Assembly (NCBI GenBank): GCA_015067385.1
Contig: SVMP01000107.1
Coordinates: 1-7,478, forward strand
From: Oscillospiraceae bacterium
GTDB lineage: Bacteria; Bacillota; Clostridia; Oscillospirales; UBA644
Reading direction: 5' to 3'
Length of the DNA stretch: 7,478 nt
Shown here piece after piece: positions 1 through 5,859 of this stretch. Each line of letters opens with the position of its first letter. Position 1 is the first letter of the stretch. A program made the position numbers and the translations under genes. The notes under the pieces are model-generated. The model did not search any database. It had not been told where the DNA came from and saw only the letters and a list, made by a program, of their open reading frames with translations.

Positions 1-201
1 TACCTTTACCGAATTGAGGCAGTACAAAGGTAGGTGCACGATCTATGTTACACTTAAAAAACATTTACTTCACCTGCTCAATATTTTCTAAAATAAATTA
101 ACAGACCGAATTTCCTGGATATGTTTGCGGCAAATACGGGTTCATGGGTTCTGTGTTATTACAAAGAAAACAGAAACATCATCAGATATTTCCAACTTAG
201 A
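1..201. other. Left-edge region without an identified gene
   Basis: I see no gene here that I can name. On the plus strand a frame is open from base 2 to a TAA at 89-91 (peptide contains TELRQYKGRCTIYVTLKKH), which could be the last 29 codons of a gene entering from the left. On the minus strand an ATG at 64 begins a frame open to the left edge (MFFKCNIDRAPTFVLPQFGKG is its full visible length in codons), with a possible AGGTGA ribosome binding site about 5 bases upstream. The two overlap, so at most one is likely real, and neither is long enough to judge. Bases 92-201 show no coding signal and no clear terminator for the flavodoxin gene that ends at 202. Confidence 0.25.
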
Positions 202-678
202 TCAAACAAATTTCTTTGCAAAAGCGGCGATCTTTGATTTATCGATCGTCGGAGCCGAACCGCCTGCTTTGATTATTTTTTTCATAGCGATCTTTGCAAC
301 GAGTTTATCAAAGCCTTTCATTTCATCCGGGTTCATTTTTGCGCCGAATCCGTCTGCGGCGATTGCTTTTTTTACGAGTATCGCAGGGAAATTCTTTTCG
401 ATATAAGAAAGATTCTGACGGTAATCGGAACAGCATACAAACAGGCCGACGTTTTTCTTTTGGATCGCAAGTTCATTTTCGGAAACAAACTTCTTAAGCT
501 GCTTTGGGATCATACCGGCTCTTATTCCTCCGCCGAGAATGATGTTGTCAAAAGAAGAAGGATCACAGCCATCCACAGCAAGATTGAAAAGCTTGGAATC
601 GGGAATCAATTTATACAGCTCAAGCGCGCACTCCGCAGCGGCGCCTGTTTTGGAATAATAAACGATAGCTGTTTTCAC
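202..678 (-). CDS. Flavodoxin-domain protein, HemG-like (Flavodoxin_5 type)
   Basis: This is a small soluble flavoprotein of 158 residues that probably binds FMN and shuttles electrons in the cytoplasm; its partner is unknown. The N-terminal beta strand AIVYYSKTG (residues 4-12) ends in the phosphate-binding loop position of flavodoxins. LGGGIRAGMIPKQLKKF (48-64) is the second loop and helix, typical of the HemG-like flavodoxin subfamily, and VGLFVCCS (77-84) is the following core strand. The open frame extends upstream to an ATG at 744, but that ATG lies inside the promoter spacer, so it cannot be used. The GTG at 678 has GGAGG seven bases upstream and starts exactly at the flavodoxin fold. 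The gene stands alone, divergent from glyA. A protoporphyrinogen oxidase role, as in HemG, is possible but not supported by any heme gene nearby. Family call is firm; the function is not. Confidence 0.85.
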   Translation of the reverse strand: MKTAIVYYSKTGAAAECALELYKLIPDSKLFNLAVDGCDPSSFDNIILGGGIRAGMIPKQLKKFVSENELAIQKKNVGLFVCCSDYRQNLSYIEKNFPAILVKKAIAADGFGAKMNPDEMKGFDKLVAKIAMKKIIKAGGSAPTIDKSKIAAFAKKFV

Positions 679-690
679 CGTTATACCTCC
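679..690 (-). promoter_or_regulatory. Ribosome binding site deciding the GTG start of the flavodoxin gene
   Basis: GGAGG occupies 686-690 on the minus strand, with a seven-base spacer to the GTG at 678. No comparable site precedes the upstream in-frame ATG at 744, so this site fixes the start. Confidence 0.85.
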
Positions 691-732
691 GAAAAAAACA
701 TAAAATAAGAGTATGTATAAAAATACAGAAAC

Positions 733-761
733 AGTATACCACATTTTACCTGCAATTTCAA
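733..761 (-). promoter_or_regulatory. Sigma-A promoter of the flavodoxin gene
   Basis: On the minus strand TTGAAA (756-761) and TATACT (733-738) are separated by 17 bases. Transcription would begin near 726, giving a leader of roughly 48 bases before the GTG at 678. The leader shows no riboswitch-like folding that I can see. Confidence 0.75.
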
Positions 762-858
762 GTACTATTTCAAAACAAAAAAATAATTTTTACTTCTTTC
801 GTCAATACTCCCCATCGTATTTACAAGAAATTTAACAAAATAAAACAATAAAAAAGGG

Positions 859-887
859 TTTACAAATGAAGAAATAACTGATATAAT
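859..887 (+). promoter_or_regulatory. Sigma-A promoter of glyA (and probably the operon)
   Basis: TTTACA (859-864) and a consensus TATAAT (882-887) are separated by 17 bases. The expected transcript start near 894 leaves a leader of under 30 bases before the ATG at 922, too short for a T-box or riboswitch. The promoter is divergent from that of the flavodoxin gene, about 100 bases apart, so a shared regulator site could lie between them, but I see no clear palindrome there. Confidence 0.8.
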
Positions 888-911
888 AGTATCATTACAA
901 ATACTGAATAT

Positions 912-924
912 GGAGAAAAAAATG
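912..924 (+). promoter_or_regulatory. Ribosome binding site and start codon choice for glyA
   Basis: GGAG at 912-915 is followed by six A bases and the ATG at 922-924. The in-frame ATG at 910 overlaps this site and has no ribosome binding site of its own, so 922 is chosen. Confidence 0.8.
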
Positions 925-2163
925 AGAAACATCGATTATGTAAAAACATACGACCCCGAACTCGGCGCAGCTATTGAAGCTGAGTTTGACCGTCAGAAAA
1001 GAAATATTGAGCTTATTGCGTCCGAAAACATCGTATCCGAAACCGTTATGGCAGCAATGGGCACCATCCTTACAAACAAATATGCCGAAGGTTATCCCGG
1101 AAAGAGATATTACGGCGGCTGCGAATGCGTTGACGTTGTTGAAAACATCGCAAGAGAACGCGCATGCAAGCTTTTCGGCGCAGATCATGCAAACGTTCAG
1201 CCTCACAGCGGCGCTCAGGCTAACATGGCTGTTTACTTCGCATTCCTCAAGCCCGGCGACACCATCATGGGCATGAACCTTGCATGCGGCGGACATCTTA
1301 CCCACGGTTCTCCCGTAAATATGTCCGGTTCTTACTTCAACATCGTACCTTACGGCGTTGACGAAAAGACTCATCTTATCAACTATGATGAAGTTGAAAA
1401 GCTCGCAAAAGAAAACAAGCCCAAGATCATCGTTGCAGGCGCATCCGCATATCCGAGAACCATTGATTTCGAAAGATTTGCAAATATTGCTCATTCCGTC
1501 GGCGCACTTCTTATGGTAGACATGGCTCACATTGCGGGTCTCGTTGCCGCAGGTCAGCACCCCTCTCCGTTCCCCCATGCGGATATCGTTACAACTACCA
1601 CCCACAAGACCCTTCGCGGTCCCCGCGGCGGCATGATCCTCTGCAAGGAAGAATTTGCAAAAGCAATCGATAAAGCGATCTTCCCGGGCACTCAGGGCGG
1701 TCCTCTCATGCACATTATCGCAGCTAAAGCCGCTTGCTTCGGCGAAGCTCTTAAACCCGAATTCAAAGCATATCAGGAACAGATCGTTAAAAACGCAAAA
1801 GTTCTTGCCGACTCCCTCGTAGAAAAAGGCTTTGATCTTGTTTCCGGTGGTACAGACAATCACCTCATGCTCGTTGACCTTCGCAAGTTCAACATCACAG
1901 GTAAAGAGCTTGAACACAACCTCGACGAAGTTCGTATTACCGCAAATAAGAACGCAATTCCGAACGATCCCCAGTCTCCGTTCATTACCTCCGGCGTACG
2001 TCTCGGAACTCCCGCAGTTACATCCAGAGGCTTTGTTGAAGACGATATGAAGATCGTTGCAGAATGTATCTACGAAACAGCGGCTCATTTCGAAAAAGCA
2101 GACGAGATCAGAGCAAAAGTTGCGGCTCTCTGCGACAGATACCCCATCTATCAGAATATTTAA
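922..2163 (+). CDS. glyA: Serine hydroxymethyltransferase (glycine hydroxymethyltransferase)
   Basis: GlyA is a cytoplasmic PLP enzyme that interconverts serine and glycine while loading or unloading the one-carbon unit on tetrahydrofolate (5,10-methylene-THF). The 413-residue product has the usual bacterial length. Diagnostic stretches are IELIASENIVS (29-39), GYPGKRYYGG (57-66), NVQPHSGAQANMAV (91-104), VDMAHIAGLVAAG (199-211) and DIVTTTTHKTLRGPRGG (221-237), in which K229 is the Schiff-base lysine; D200 and H203 contact the cofactor. All expected residues are present. Codon use is strongly biased toward C-ending codons (ATC, AAC, TTC), suggesting high expression, more so than in rarA downstream. 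The bias also leaves long open frames on the opposite strand that are not genes. It is the first gene of a probable operon with the URO-D-like gene 74 bases downstream. Confidence 0.98.
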   Translation: MRNIDYVKTYDPELGAAIEAEFDRQKRNIELIASENIVSETVMAAMGTILTNKYAEGYPGKRYYGGCECVDVVENIARERACKLFGADHANVQPHSGAQANMAVYFAFLKPGDTIMGMNLACGGHLTHGSPVNMSGSYFNIVPYGVDEKTHLINYDEVEKLAKENKPKIIVAGASAYPRTIDFERFANIAHSVGALLMVDMAHIAGLVAAGQHPSPFPHADIVTTTTHKTLRGPRGGMILCKEEFAKAIDKAIFPGTQGGPLMHIIAAKAACFGEALKPEFKAYQEQIVKNAKVLADSLVEKGFDLVSGGTDNHLMLVDLRKFNITGKELEHNLDEVRITANKNAIPNDPQSPFITSGVRLGTPAVTSRGFVEDDMKIVAECIYETAAHFEKADEIRAKVAALCDRYPIYQNI

Positions 2164-2174
2164 GTAGACTAAAG

Positions 2175-2205
2175 ACTGTCGGTGTATATTATATACGCCG
2201 ACAGT
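2175..2205 (+). other. 14-bp stem hairpin after glyA, without a T-run
   Basis: ACTGTCGGTGTATA (2175-2188) pairs with TATACGCCGACAGT (2192-2205) over 14 bp with one G-U pair and a three-base loop. No T-run follows (the next bases are TGAATATAG), so it is not a standard intrinsic terminator. It could stabilise the glyA 3' end or partly reduce read-through into the downstream gene. I see no convincing new promoter between 2164 and 2237. Confidence 0.65.
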
Positions 2206-2237
2206 TGAATATAGATTTCAGTTTGGAGTGAAAAGTC

Positions 2238-3467
2238 ATGACAGAAAGAGACAGAATAAGAGAGCTTATCAAAGAATACGCAGATACAGTAGCTCTTACC
2301 GAAAAAAGCAGAGAAATAGAGAAAAGATATAAAGATCTCAACGCTCTTAATATAGTTCGCCCCCCCGTTCTCATTTTCGAGATCCCCTGGGGTGAGATCC
2401 GTTCGGACGAGTTAAAAACACAGCCCGGAGAATATCAGGGCATGGAATACGGTCTTCGCATGGCTCTTTTCCAGAATAAATACTTCCGTGGAGATCACAC
2501 ATGGGCACCGCATTGGGGCGTTGGTGTACACGTTCACAACAGCGGTTACGGAATCGGCTCGAAAGAAAAACAGATTCCGTCCACGACCGGCGCATATATC
2601 GTTGCTCATGAATATGAAGATCAGCTCATAAATGACGAAGACGTTGAAAAGATAAAATTCCCGACCATTTCCTACGATAAAGAAGCCACCGAAGCATCTA
2701 TGAATAAAATGAATGAGCTTCTCGGCGACATAATGCCCGTAAGAAAAACAGGCGTTGTTACCGGCTTCGCTTCTTGGGACTTCCTTATGTCACTTCACGG
2801 CATTGAAAAATGTTACGAAGACCTTTACGACCGCCCCGAATTCATTCATGCGCTCATGAAGAGACTTACCGATATTCACAATTATGAATTTGATGAATAT
2901 GAACGTCTCAATGTTCTCGAAACAGAAGTATATTATCTGCATTGCACACCCGCACTCTGCCACGATATGCCTCACAAGGATCTCGACACCGAGAAGATCA
3001 CCTGTAAGGATATTTGGTGCAGAACATCTGCTCAGGTCCTCGCTGTAGTTTCTCCCGATATGCAGCAGGAATTTGACGTTGACTATGCAAAAACATATGC
3101 TGAAAGATGCAAACGTACTTATTACGGTTGCTGTGAACCTCTTCACAACAAGCTTGATCAGATCAGAGATATAAATAATCTCCATAAAGTTTCCATCACT
3201 CCCTGGGCAAACGTTGACGAAGCGGCAGAAATAATGGGCAAAGATTTCGTTCTTTCCTATAAACCGAACCCCGCATTCGTTGCAAGCAAGACTTTCGATC
3301 CCGCTCCCGTTGAAGAAGAGATCACAAGAGTTCTCGAAGCGTGCAAACGTAACTCCACCCCCTGCGAATTCGTCCTCAAAGACATCAGCACCATCGCTAA
3401 CCGTTGGGAAAACCTCATGGAGTGGAACAATACCGTTCAGAAAGTCATTGACAGATATTTCGCATAA
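2238..3467 (+). CDS. Uroporphyrinogen decarboxylase (URO-D)-superfamily protein, methyltransferase-like
   Basis: The 409-residue cytoplasmic protein fits the URO-D/cobalamin-dependent methyltransferase superfamily by pattern. RPPVLIFEIPWGEI (41-54) sits where true UroD has RPPVWxMRQAGR, but the substrate-binding arginines are replaced, so it is not a heme-pathway UroD. YYGCCEPLHNKLDQIRDI (295-312) followed by VSITPWANVDEAAEIMGKDFVLS (318-340) matches the position of the HxCG segment and final barrel strands of MtaA/MtbA-type enzymes; here the histidine is glycine while C298, C299 and E300 could be ligands. H235, C236 and C241 form another Cys/His cluster. GGAG nine bases before the ATG supports the start. 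It lies between glyA and rarA (18 bases to rarA), so an operon is likely. Substrate and partner corrinoid protein are unknown; a one-carbon role is inference from family and from glyA. Confidence 0.75.
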   Translation: MTERDRIRELIKEYADTVALTEKSREIEKRYKDLNALNIVRPPVLIFEIPWGEIRSDELKTQPGEYQGMEYGLRMALFQNKYFRGDHTWAPHWGVGVHVHNSGYGIGSKEKQIPSTTGAYIVAHEYEDQLINDEDVEKIKFPTISYDKEATEASMNKMNELLGDIMPVRKTGVVTGFASWDFLMSLHGIEKCYEDLYDRPEFIHALMKRLTDIHNYEFDEYERLNVLETEVYYLHCTPALCHDMPHKDLDTEKITCKDIWCRTSAQVLAVVSPDMQQEFDVDYAKTYAERCKRTYYGCCEPLHNKLDQIRDINNLHKVSITPWANVDEAAEIMGKDFVLSYKPNPAFVASKTFDPAPVEEEITRVLEACKRNSTPCEFVLKDISTIANRWENLMEWNNTVQKVIDRYFA

Positions 3468-3485
3468 TTTTTCGGAGAAAGATAT

Positions 3486-4745
3486 ATGGCATCCCCTCTC
3501 GCGGCAAAGATCCGTCCGACAGATCTTTCGGATTTTGTAGGGCAGGAACATCTTGTCGGTAAAGGCAGACCGCTTTACAAGATAATCGAAAGCGGAAACA
3601 TACCGAACATGATCTTTTACGGTTCATCCGGCATAGGCAAGACGACCCTTGCCTCTATCATTGCGGCTAAAACGCAGAAGACTCTGCATAAGCTTAACGC
3701 AACGACGGCTTCGACAGGAGACATAAAAGATATAATCGCATCCCTGAACTCTTTGGAGGGAACGAACGGTATACTGCTTTATCTTGACGAGATACAGTAT
3801 TTCAATAAAAAACAGCAACAGATCCTGCTCGAATTTATTGAAGACGGCTCGATAACACTTATCGCATCGACGACAGAAAACCCGTATTTTTACGTTTACA
3901 ACGCTATTCTCAGCAGATCAACGGTCTTTGAGTTCAAACCGGTTGACAGAAAAGCCGTTCAAAAGGCGGTAACAAGAGCTTTTGATATAGTCAGAAACGA
4001 AAAAAATATTAAGATCAATGTTGAAAACGGCGTATGCGAGTATATTGCTTCAACATGCGGCGGAGATGTCAGAAAAGCGATAAACACGGTTGAACTGCTT
4101 ACTGCGGTAAAGATCGGACAAACCGAGATAAACGTTTCTCTGGACGATGCGAAGGAAGTTTCTCAGCGTTCAAACATGAGATATGACAGAGACGGCGACG
4201 CTCATTACGATATTCTTTCCGCATTCCAGAAATCGATAAGAGGCTCTGACGAAAATGCGGCGCTCCACTATCTTGCAAGGCTCATTGAGGGCGGAGATAT
4301 GGCGTCGATATGCAGACGTCTGCTTGTTATAGCATCGGAAGATATAGGACTTGCGTATCCGCAGGCGATAAGCATAACAAAAGCGTGTGTTGACAGCGCA
4401 TTACAGCTCGGTTTTCCCGAAGCGAGAATTCCTCTTGCGGAAGCGGTAATTTTACTTGCGACTGCCCCGAAATCGAACAGCGGTATTTGCGCGATCGATG
4501 CAGCGATTGAAAGAATACGTTCGGGCGAATACGGTGATATTCCCGATACGCTCAAGGATTCGCACTACGGCGGCGCACAGAAGATGGGCCACGGTATCGG
4601 CTATCAGTACGCTCACTCGTACCCGAATCATTGGGTAAAACAGCAATATCTGCCCGATAAGATCAAAAACGACGTTTATTACGAATACGGCGACAACAAG
4701 ACCGAACAAGCCGCAAAAGCTTATTGGGAAAAGATAAAAAAATAA
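3486..4745 (+). CDS. rarA: Replication-associated recombination protein A (RarA/MgsA), AAA+ ATPase
   Basis: RarA is a tetrameric AAA+ ATPase of the clamp-loader-like branch that acts at stalled replication forks and single-stranded gaps, related to eukaryotic WRNIP1/Mgs1. The 419-residue product is complete. PLAAKIRPTDLSDFVGQEHL (4-23) is the standard N-terminus, Walker A is GSSGIGKTT (46-54, usually GPPGTGKTT), Walker B is LLYLDEIQ (97-104), sensor 1 is ASTTENP (127-133), a candidate arginine finger is R144 and sensor 2 is GGDVRKAIN (192-200). The C-terminal oligomerisation region shows RRLLVIASEDIGLA (277-290), LAEAVILLATAPKSN (317-331) and HYGGAQKMGHG (360-370), all typical. GGAG eight bases upstream sets the start. 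It is the last gene of the operon and is followed by a strong terminator. Its final 45 bases recur about 1 kb downstream. Confidence 0.95.
   Translation: MASPLAAKIRPTDLSDFVGQEHLVGKGRPLYKIIESGNIPNMIFYGSSGIGKTTLASIIAAKTQKTLHKLNATTASTGDIKDIIASLNSLEGTNGILLYLDEIQYFNKKQQQILLEFIEDGSITLIASTTENPYFYVYNAILSRSTVFEFKPVDRKAVQKAVTRAFDIVRNEKNIKINVENGVCEYIASTCGGDVRKAINTVELLTAVKIGQTEINVSLDDAKEVSQRSNMRYDRDGDAHYDILSAFQKSIRGSDENAALHYLARLIEGGDMASICRRLLVIASEDIGLAYPQAISITKACVDSALQLGFPEARIPLAEAVILLATAPKSNSGICAIDAAIERIRSGEYGDIPDTLKDSHYGGAQKMGHGIGYQYAHSYPNHWVKQQYLPDKIKNDVYYEYGDNKTEQAAKAYWEKIKK
4701..4745 (+). repeat. Direct repeat, copy 1: 3' end of rarA
   Basis: The last 45 bases of rarA, including the stop codon, match 5749-5792 at 41 positions with three substitutions and one missing base. 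The common core AAAAGCTTATTGGG is identical in both. The repeats are in the same orientation, about 1,050 bases apart, with the XRE regulator between them. Confidence 0.85.
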
Positions 4746-4759
4746 AACATTATAACCGT

Positions 4760-4800
4760 AAACTGCTCCGACCCAAACGAATCGGAGCAGTTTTTTTGTT
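4760..4800 (+). terminator. Intrinsic terminator of the glyA-rarA operon
   Basis: AAACTGCTCCGA (4760-4771) pairs perfectly with TCGGAGCAGTTT (4782-4793) around a ten-base loop, and seven T bases run from 4791 to 4797. It starts 15 bases after the rarA stop. On the minus strand the hairpin lies downstream of the XRE gene but is followed by only a short T stretch, so it would be a weak terminator in that direction. Confidence 0.9.
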
Positions 4801-4833
4801 AAAATTACAGATTTTCATATTCGGCAATTACGT

Positions 4834-5589
4834 TCATACCGAAAATTTTTCCTTTACCATATATTCGATCTTCTGATATAATTTTTCCAATTCGTCCTTT
4901 TCTTCGGAAGGAAGATCGGAATGCACGCTGTAAGCCCATATATCCCATGTCAAAGCACGCAGATCGTCTGAAATTCTTTCGAGAAGATGGGAGAGACGTT
5001 CTTCTCCGTCAAGCATCCAATAAATATTCCGCTCGTAGCATGTTTCAATATTCGGCATCTCTTCCGAAATAGCATGAGCCTCCGCTTTTCTGTCTGTATC
5101 GCAGTAGTGACGGAACAGTAATCTGCGAGCTTCACCCCGACAGTCGTCATTTTTGGAATATGAAAATATCCTGTCTGCGATAGAAATGATTTCGGAATCA
5201 TGCTCTTTGCAAAAATCGGGATCCTCGCTTGCGGCATATAACGCATACATCAATGTGCAAAGCAGACGGTCGTTGTTAGGATAACGTTTCAGCGTTTCAC
5301 GAAGAATTTTTATAGGCTCTTCCGTGATATTCCGATCTATCATCGCGGAAGTTTCTGAAACAACATCATTTATTATTCGATTTTTCTCCTGTTCATCTAC
5401 CCCTAAAAGTTCATCTACCGTAATTTCAAAAAAATCGGCAAGTTGTGGCAACATGGAAATATCCGGCGCTGTTCTGTCGCATTCCCATTGAGAGATCGCA
5501 CGCGAGGTAATCGACAAATAATCGGCAAGCTGTTCCTGCGTTATATTTTTTTCAAGTCGCAAACGTTTAACAGTAGAACCAATAGACAT
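4834..5589 (-). CDS. XRE-family transcriptional regulator with helical C-terminal domain
   Basis: This 251-residue cytoplasmic protein is a DNA-binding regulator. Residues 5-62 form a classic Cro/C1-type helix-turn-helix: VKRLRLEKNITQEQLADYL, then SITSRAISQWE as the turn and recognition helix, then a PDISMLPQLADFFEITVDELLG tail. Residues about 75-251 are helical with spaced hydrophobic positions and look like degenerate TPR-type repeats (for example IKILRETLKRYPNNDRLL and EARRLLFRHYCDTDRKAEA). They may sense a ligand or peptide or mediate dimerisation, as in other XRE proteins with TPR tails. AGGAGG seven bases before the ATG is strong. The gene converges on rarA and sits alone between two copies of the rarA 3' end. 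A perfect palindrome at its promoter suggests autoregulation. Its targets are not visible; the palindrome is not repeated before the other genes here. Confidence 0.88.
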   Translation of the reverse strand: MSIGSTVKRLRLEKNITQEQLADYLSITSRAISQWECDRTAPDISMLPQLADFFEITVDELLGVDEQEKNRIINDVVSETSAMIDRNITEEPIKILRETLKRYPNNDRLLCTLMYALYAASEDPDFCKEHDSEIISIADRIFSYSKNDDCRGEARRLLFRHYCDTDRKAEAHAISEEMPNIETCYERNIYWMLDGEERLSHLLERISDDLRALTWDIWAYSVHSDLPSEEKDELEKLYQKIEYMVKEKFSV

Positions 5590-5609
5590 ATTTTGTCCTC
5601 CTAAAATTT

Positions 5610-5623
5610 CAAAAGCGCTTTTG
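5610..5623. promoter_or_regulatory. Perfect 14-bp palindrome, probable operator of the XRE gene
   Basis: CAAAAGCGCTTTTG reads the same on both strands. It lies directly after the -10 box of the XRE promoter, about at the start of transcription and before the ribosome binding site, which is where an autorepressor would block RNA polymerase. As RNA it could also fold only as a very tight hairpin, so a DNA operator is the better reading. Confidence 0.65.
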
Positions 5624-5630
5624 TAATCAT

Positions 5631-5658
5631 ATTATATCATATTTCAATAATAAATCAA
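5631..5658 (-). promoter_or_regulatory. Sigma-A promoter of the XRE regulator gene
   Basis: On the minus strand TTGATT (5653-5658) and consensus TATAAT (5631-5636) are separated by 16 bases. Transcription would start near 5624, at the edge of the palindrome, leaving a leader of about 35 bases. Confidence 0.7.
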
Positions 5659-5692
5659 CGAAGTGTTTGGTGGAAAAAAACATAGCAATGCT

Positions 5693-5730
5693 ATACTGTT
5701 CAAAGACAATACGCATCTTTGAACTGTTAT
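5693..5730. repeat. Inverted repeat of unknown role
   Basis: GTTCAAAGA (5698-5706) and TCTTTGAAC (5716-5724) are a perfect 9-bp inverted repeat around a nine-base spacer. Allowing a mismatch and an indel, the symmetry extends to ATACTGTTCAAAGA and TCTTTGAACTGTTAT. It has no T-run, so it is not an obvious terminator. It abuts the rarA 3'-end relic and could be an operator, a remnant element end or a structured RNA element. Confidence 0.55.
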
Positions 5731-5792
5731 TTGAGACATTCGGTAAAAACCAAACAAGCGCAAAAGCTTATTGGGATAAAATAAAAAAATAA
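5730..5792 (+). pseudogene. Relic of a second rarA 3' end (direct repeat, copy 2)
   Basis: Read in the frame ending at TAA 5790-5792, this stretch encodes FETFGKNQT followed by SAKAYWDKIKK, against YEYGDNKTEQA and AKAYWEKIKK at the end of the intact rarA. At DNA level 5749-5792 matches 4701-4745 at 41 of 45 columns; the similarity upstream of 5749 is visible only weakly and mainly as protein. The rest of rarA is missing. The frame is open upstream to an ATG at 5688 (34 codons in all), but with no well-placed ribosome binding site, so I treat it as a remnant rather than a small gene. It is directly followed by a terminator at 5797-5831, which may once have ended the rarA transcript. Confidence 0.7.
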
Positions 5793-5796
5793 ATAT

Positions 5797-5831
5797 AAAA
5801 GACAGAGAATTTTTACGTTCTCTGTCTTTTT
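5797..5831 (-). terminator. Bidirectional intrinsic terminator of the lipoprotein gene
   Basis: GACAGAGAA (5801-5809) pairs with TTCTCTGTC (5818-5826) around an eight-base loop, extended by four A-T pairs on the outside (5797-5800 with 5827-5830). T-rich tracts follow on both strands: TTTTT at 5827-5831 on the plus strand, and TTTTATATTTATTTTTTT leftward on the minus strand. It sits about 30 bases after the stop of the minus-strand lipoprotein gene and just after the rarA relic on the plus strand. Confidence 0.85.
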
Positions 5832-5859
5832 GCTATTCAGCGATTTTCTGTTGATCTGT

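Noticed and set aside
125..406. 93-codon plus-strand frame opposite the flavodoxin gene
   Set aside because: Antisense shadow: the minus strand carries the flavodoxin motifs, a promoter and GGAGG.
679..744. Upstream extension of the flavodoxin gene encoding a hydrophobic N-terminus that resembles a membrane anchor
   Set aside because: The ATG at 744 lies in the spacer of the promoter, and GGAGG precedes the GTG at 678, so the apparent hydrophobic segment is untranslated leader.
888..921. Possible riboswitch or T-box before glyA
   Set aside because: The promoter places the transcript start near 894, leaving a leader of under 30 bases, too short for such elements.
895..2088. 397-codon open frame on the minus strand opposite glyA
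   Set aside because: It lies entirely antisense to an unmistakable glyA. Its cysteine-rich, low-similarity translation is what strong codon bias in glyA produces on the opposite strand; it has no ribosome binding site or domain.
2790..3551. 253-codon open frame on the minus strand opposite the URO-D-like gene
   Set aside because: It starts inside rarA and runs antisense to a gene with recognisable family motifs; its translation resembles no family I know.
5682..5694. Small inverted repeat ATAGCA-A-TGCTAT
   Set aside because: Six-base arms in AT-rich DNA are expected by chance, and no T-run or promoter geometry supports a role.
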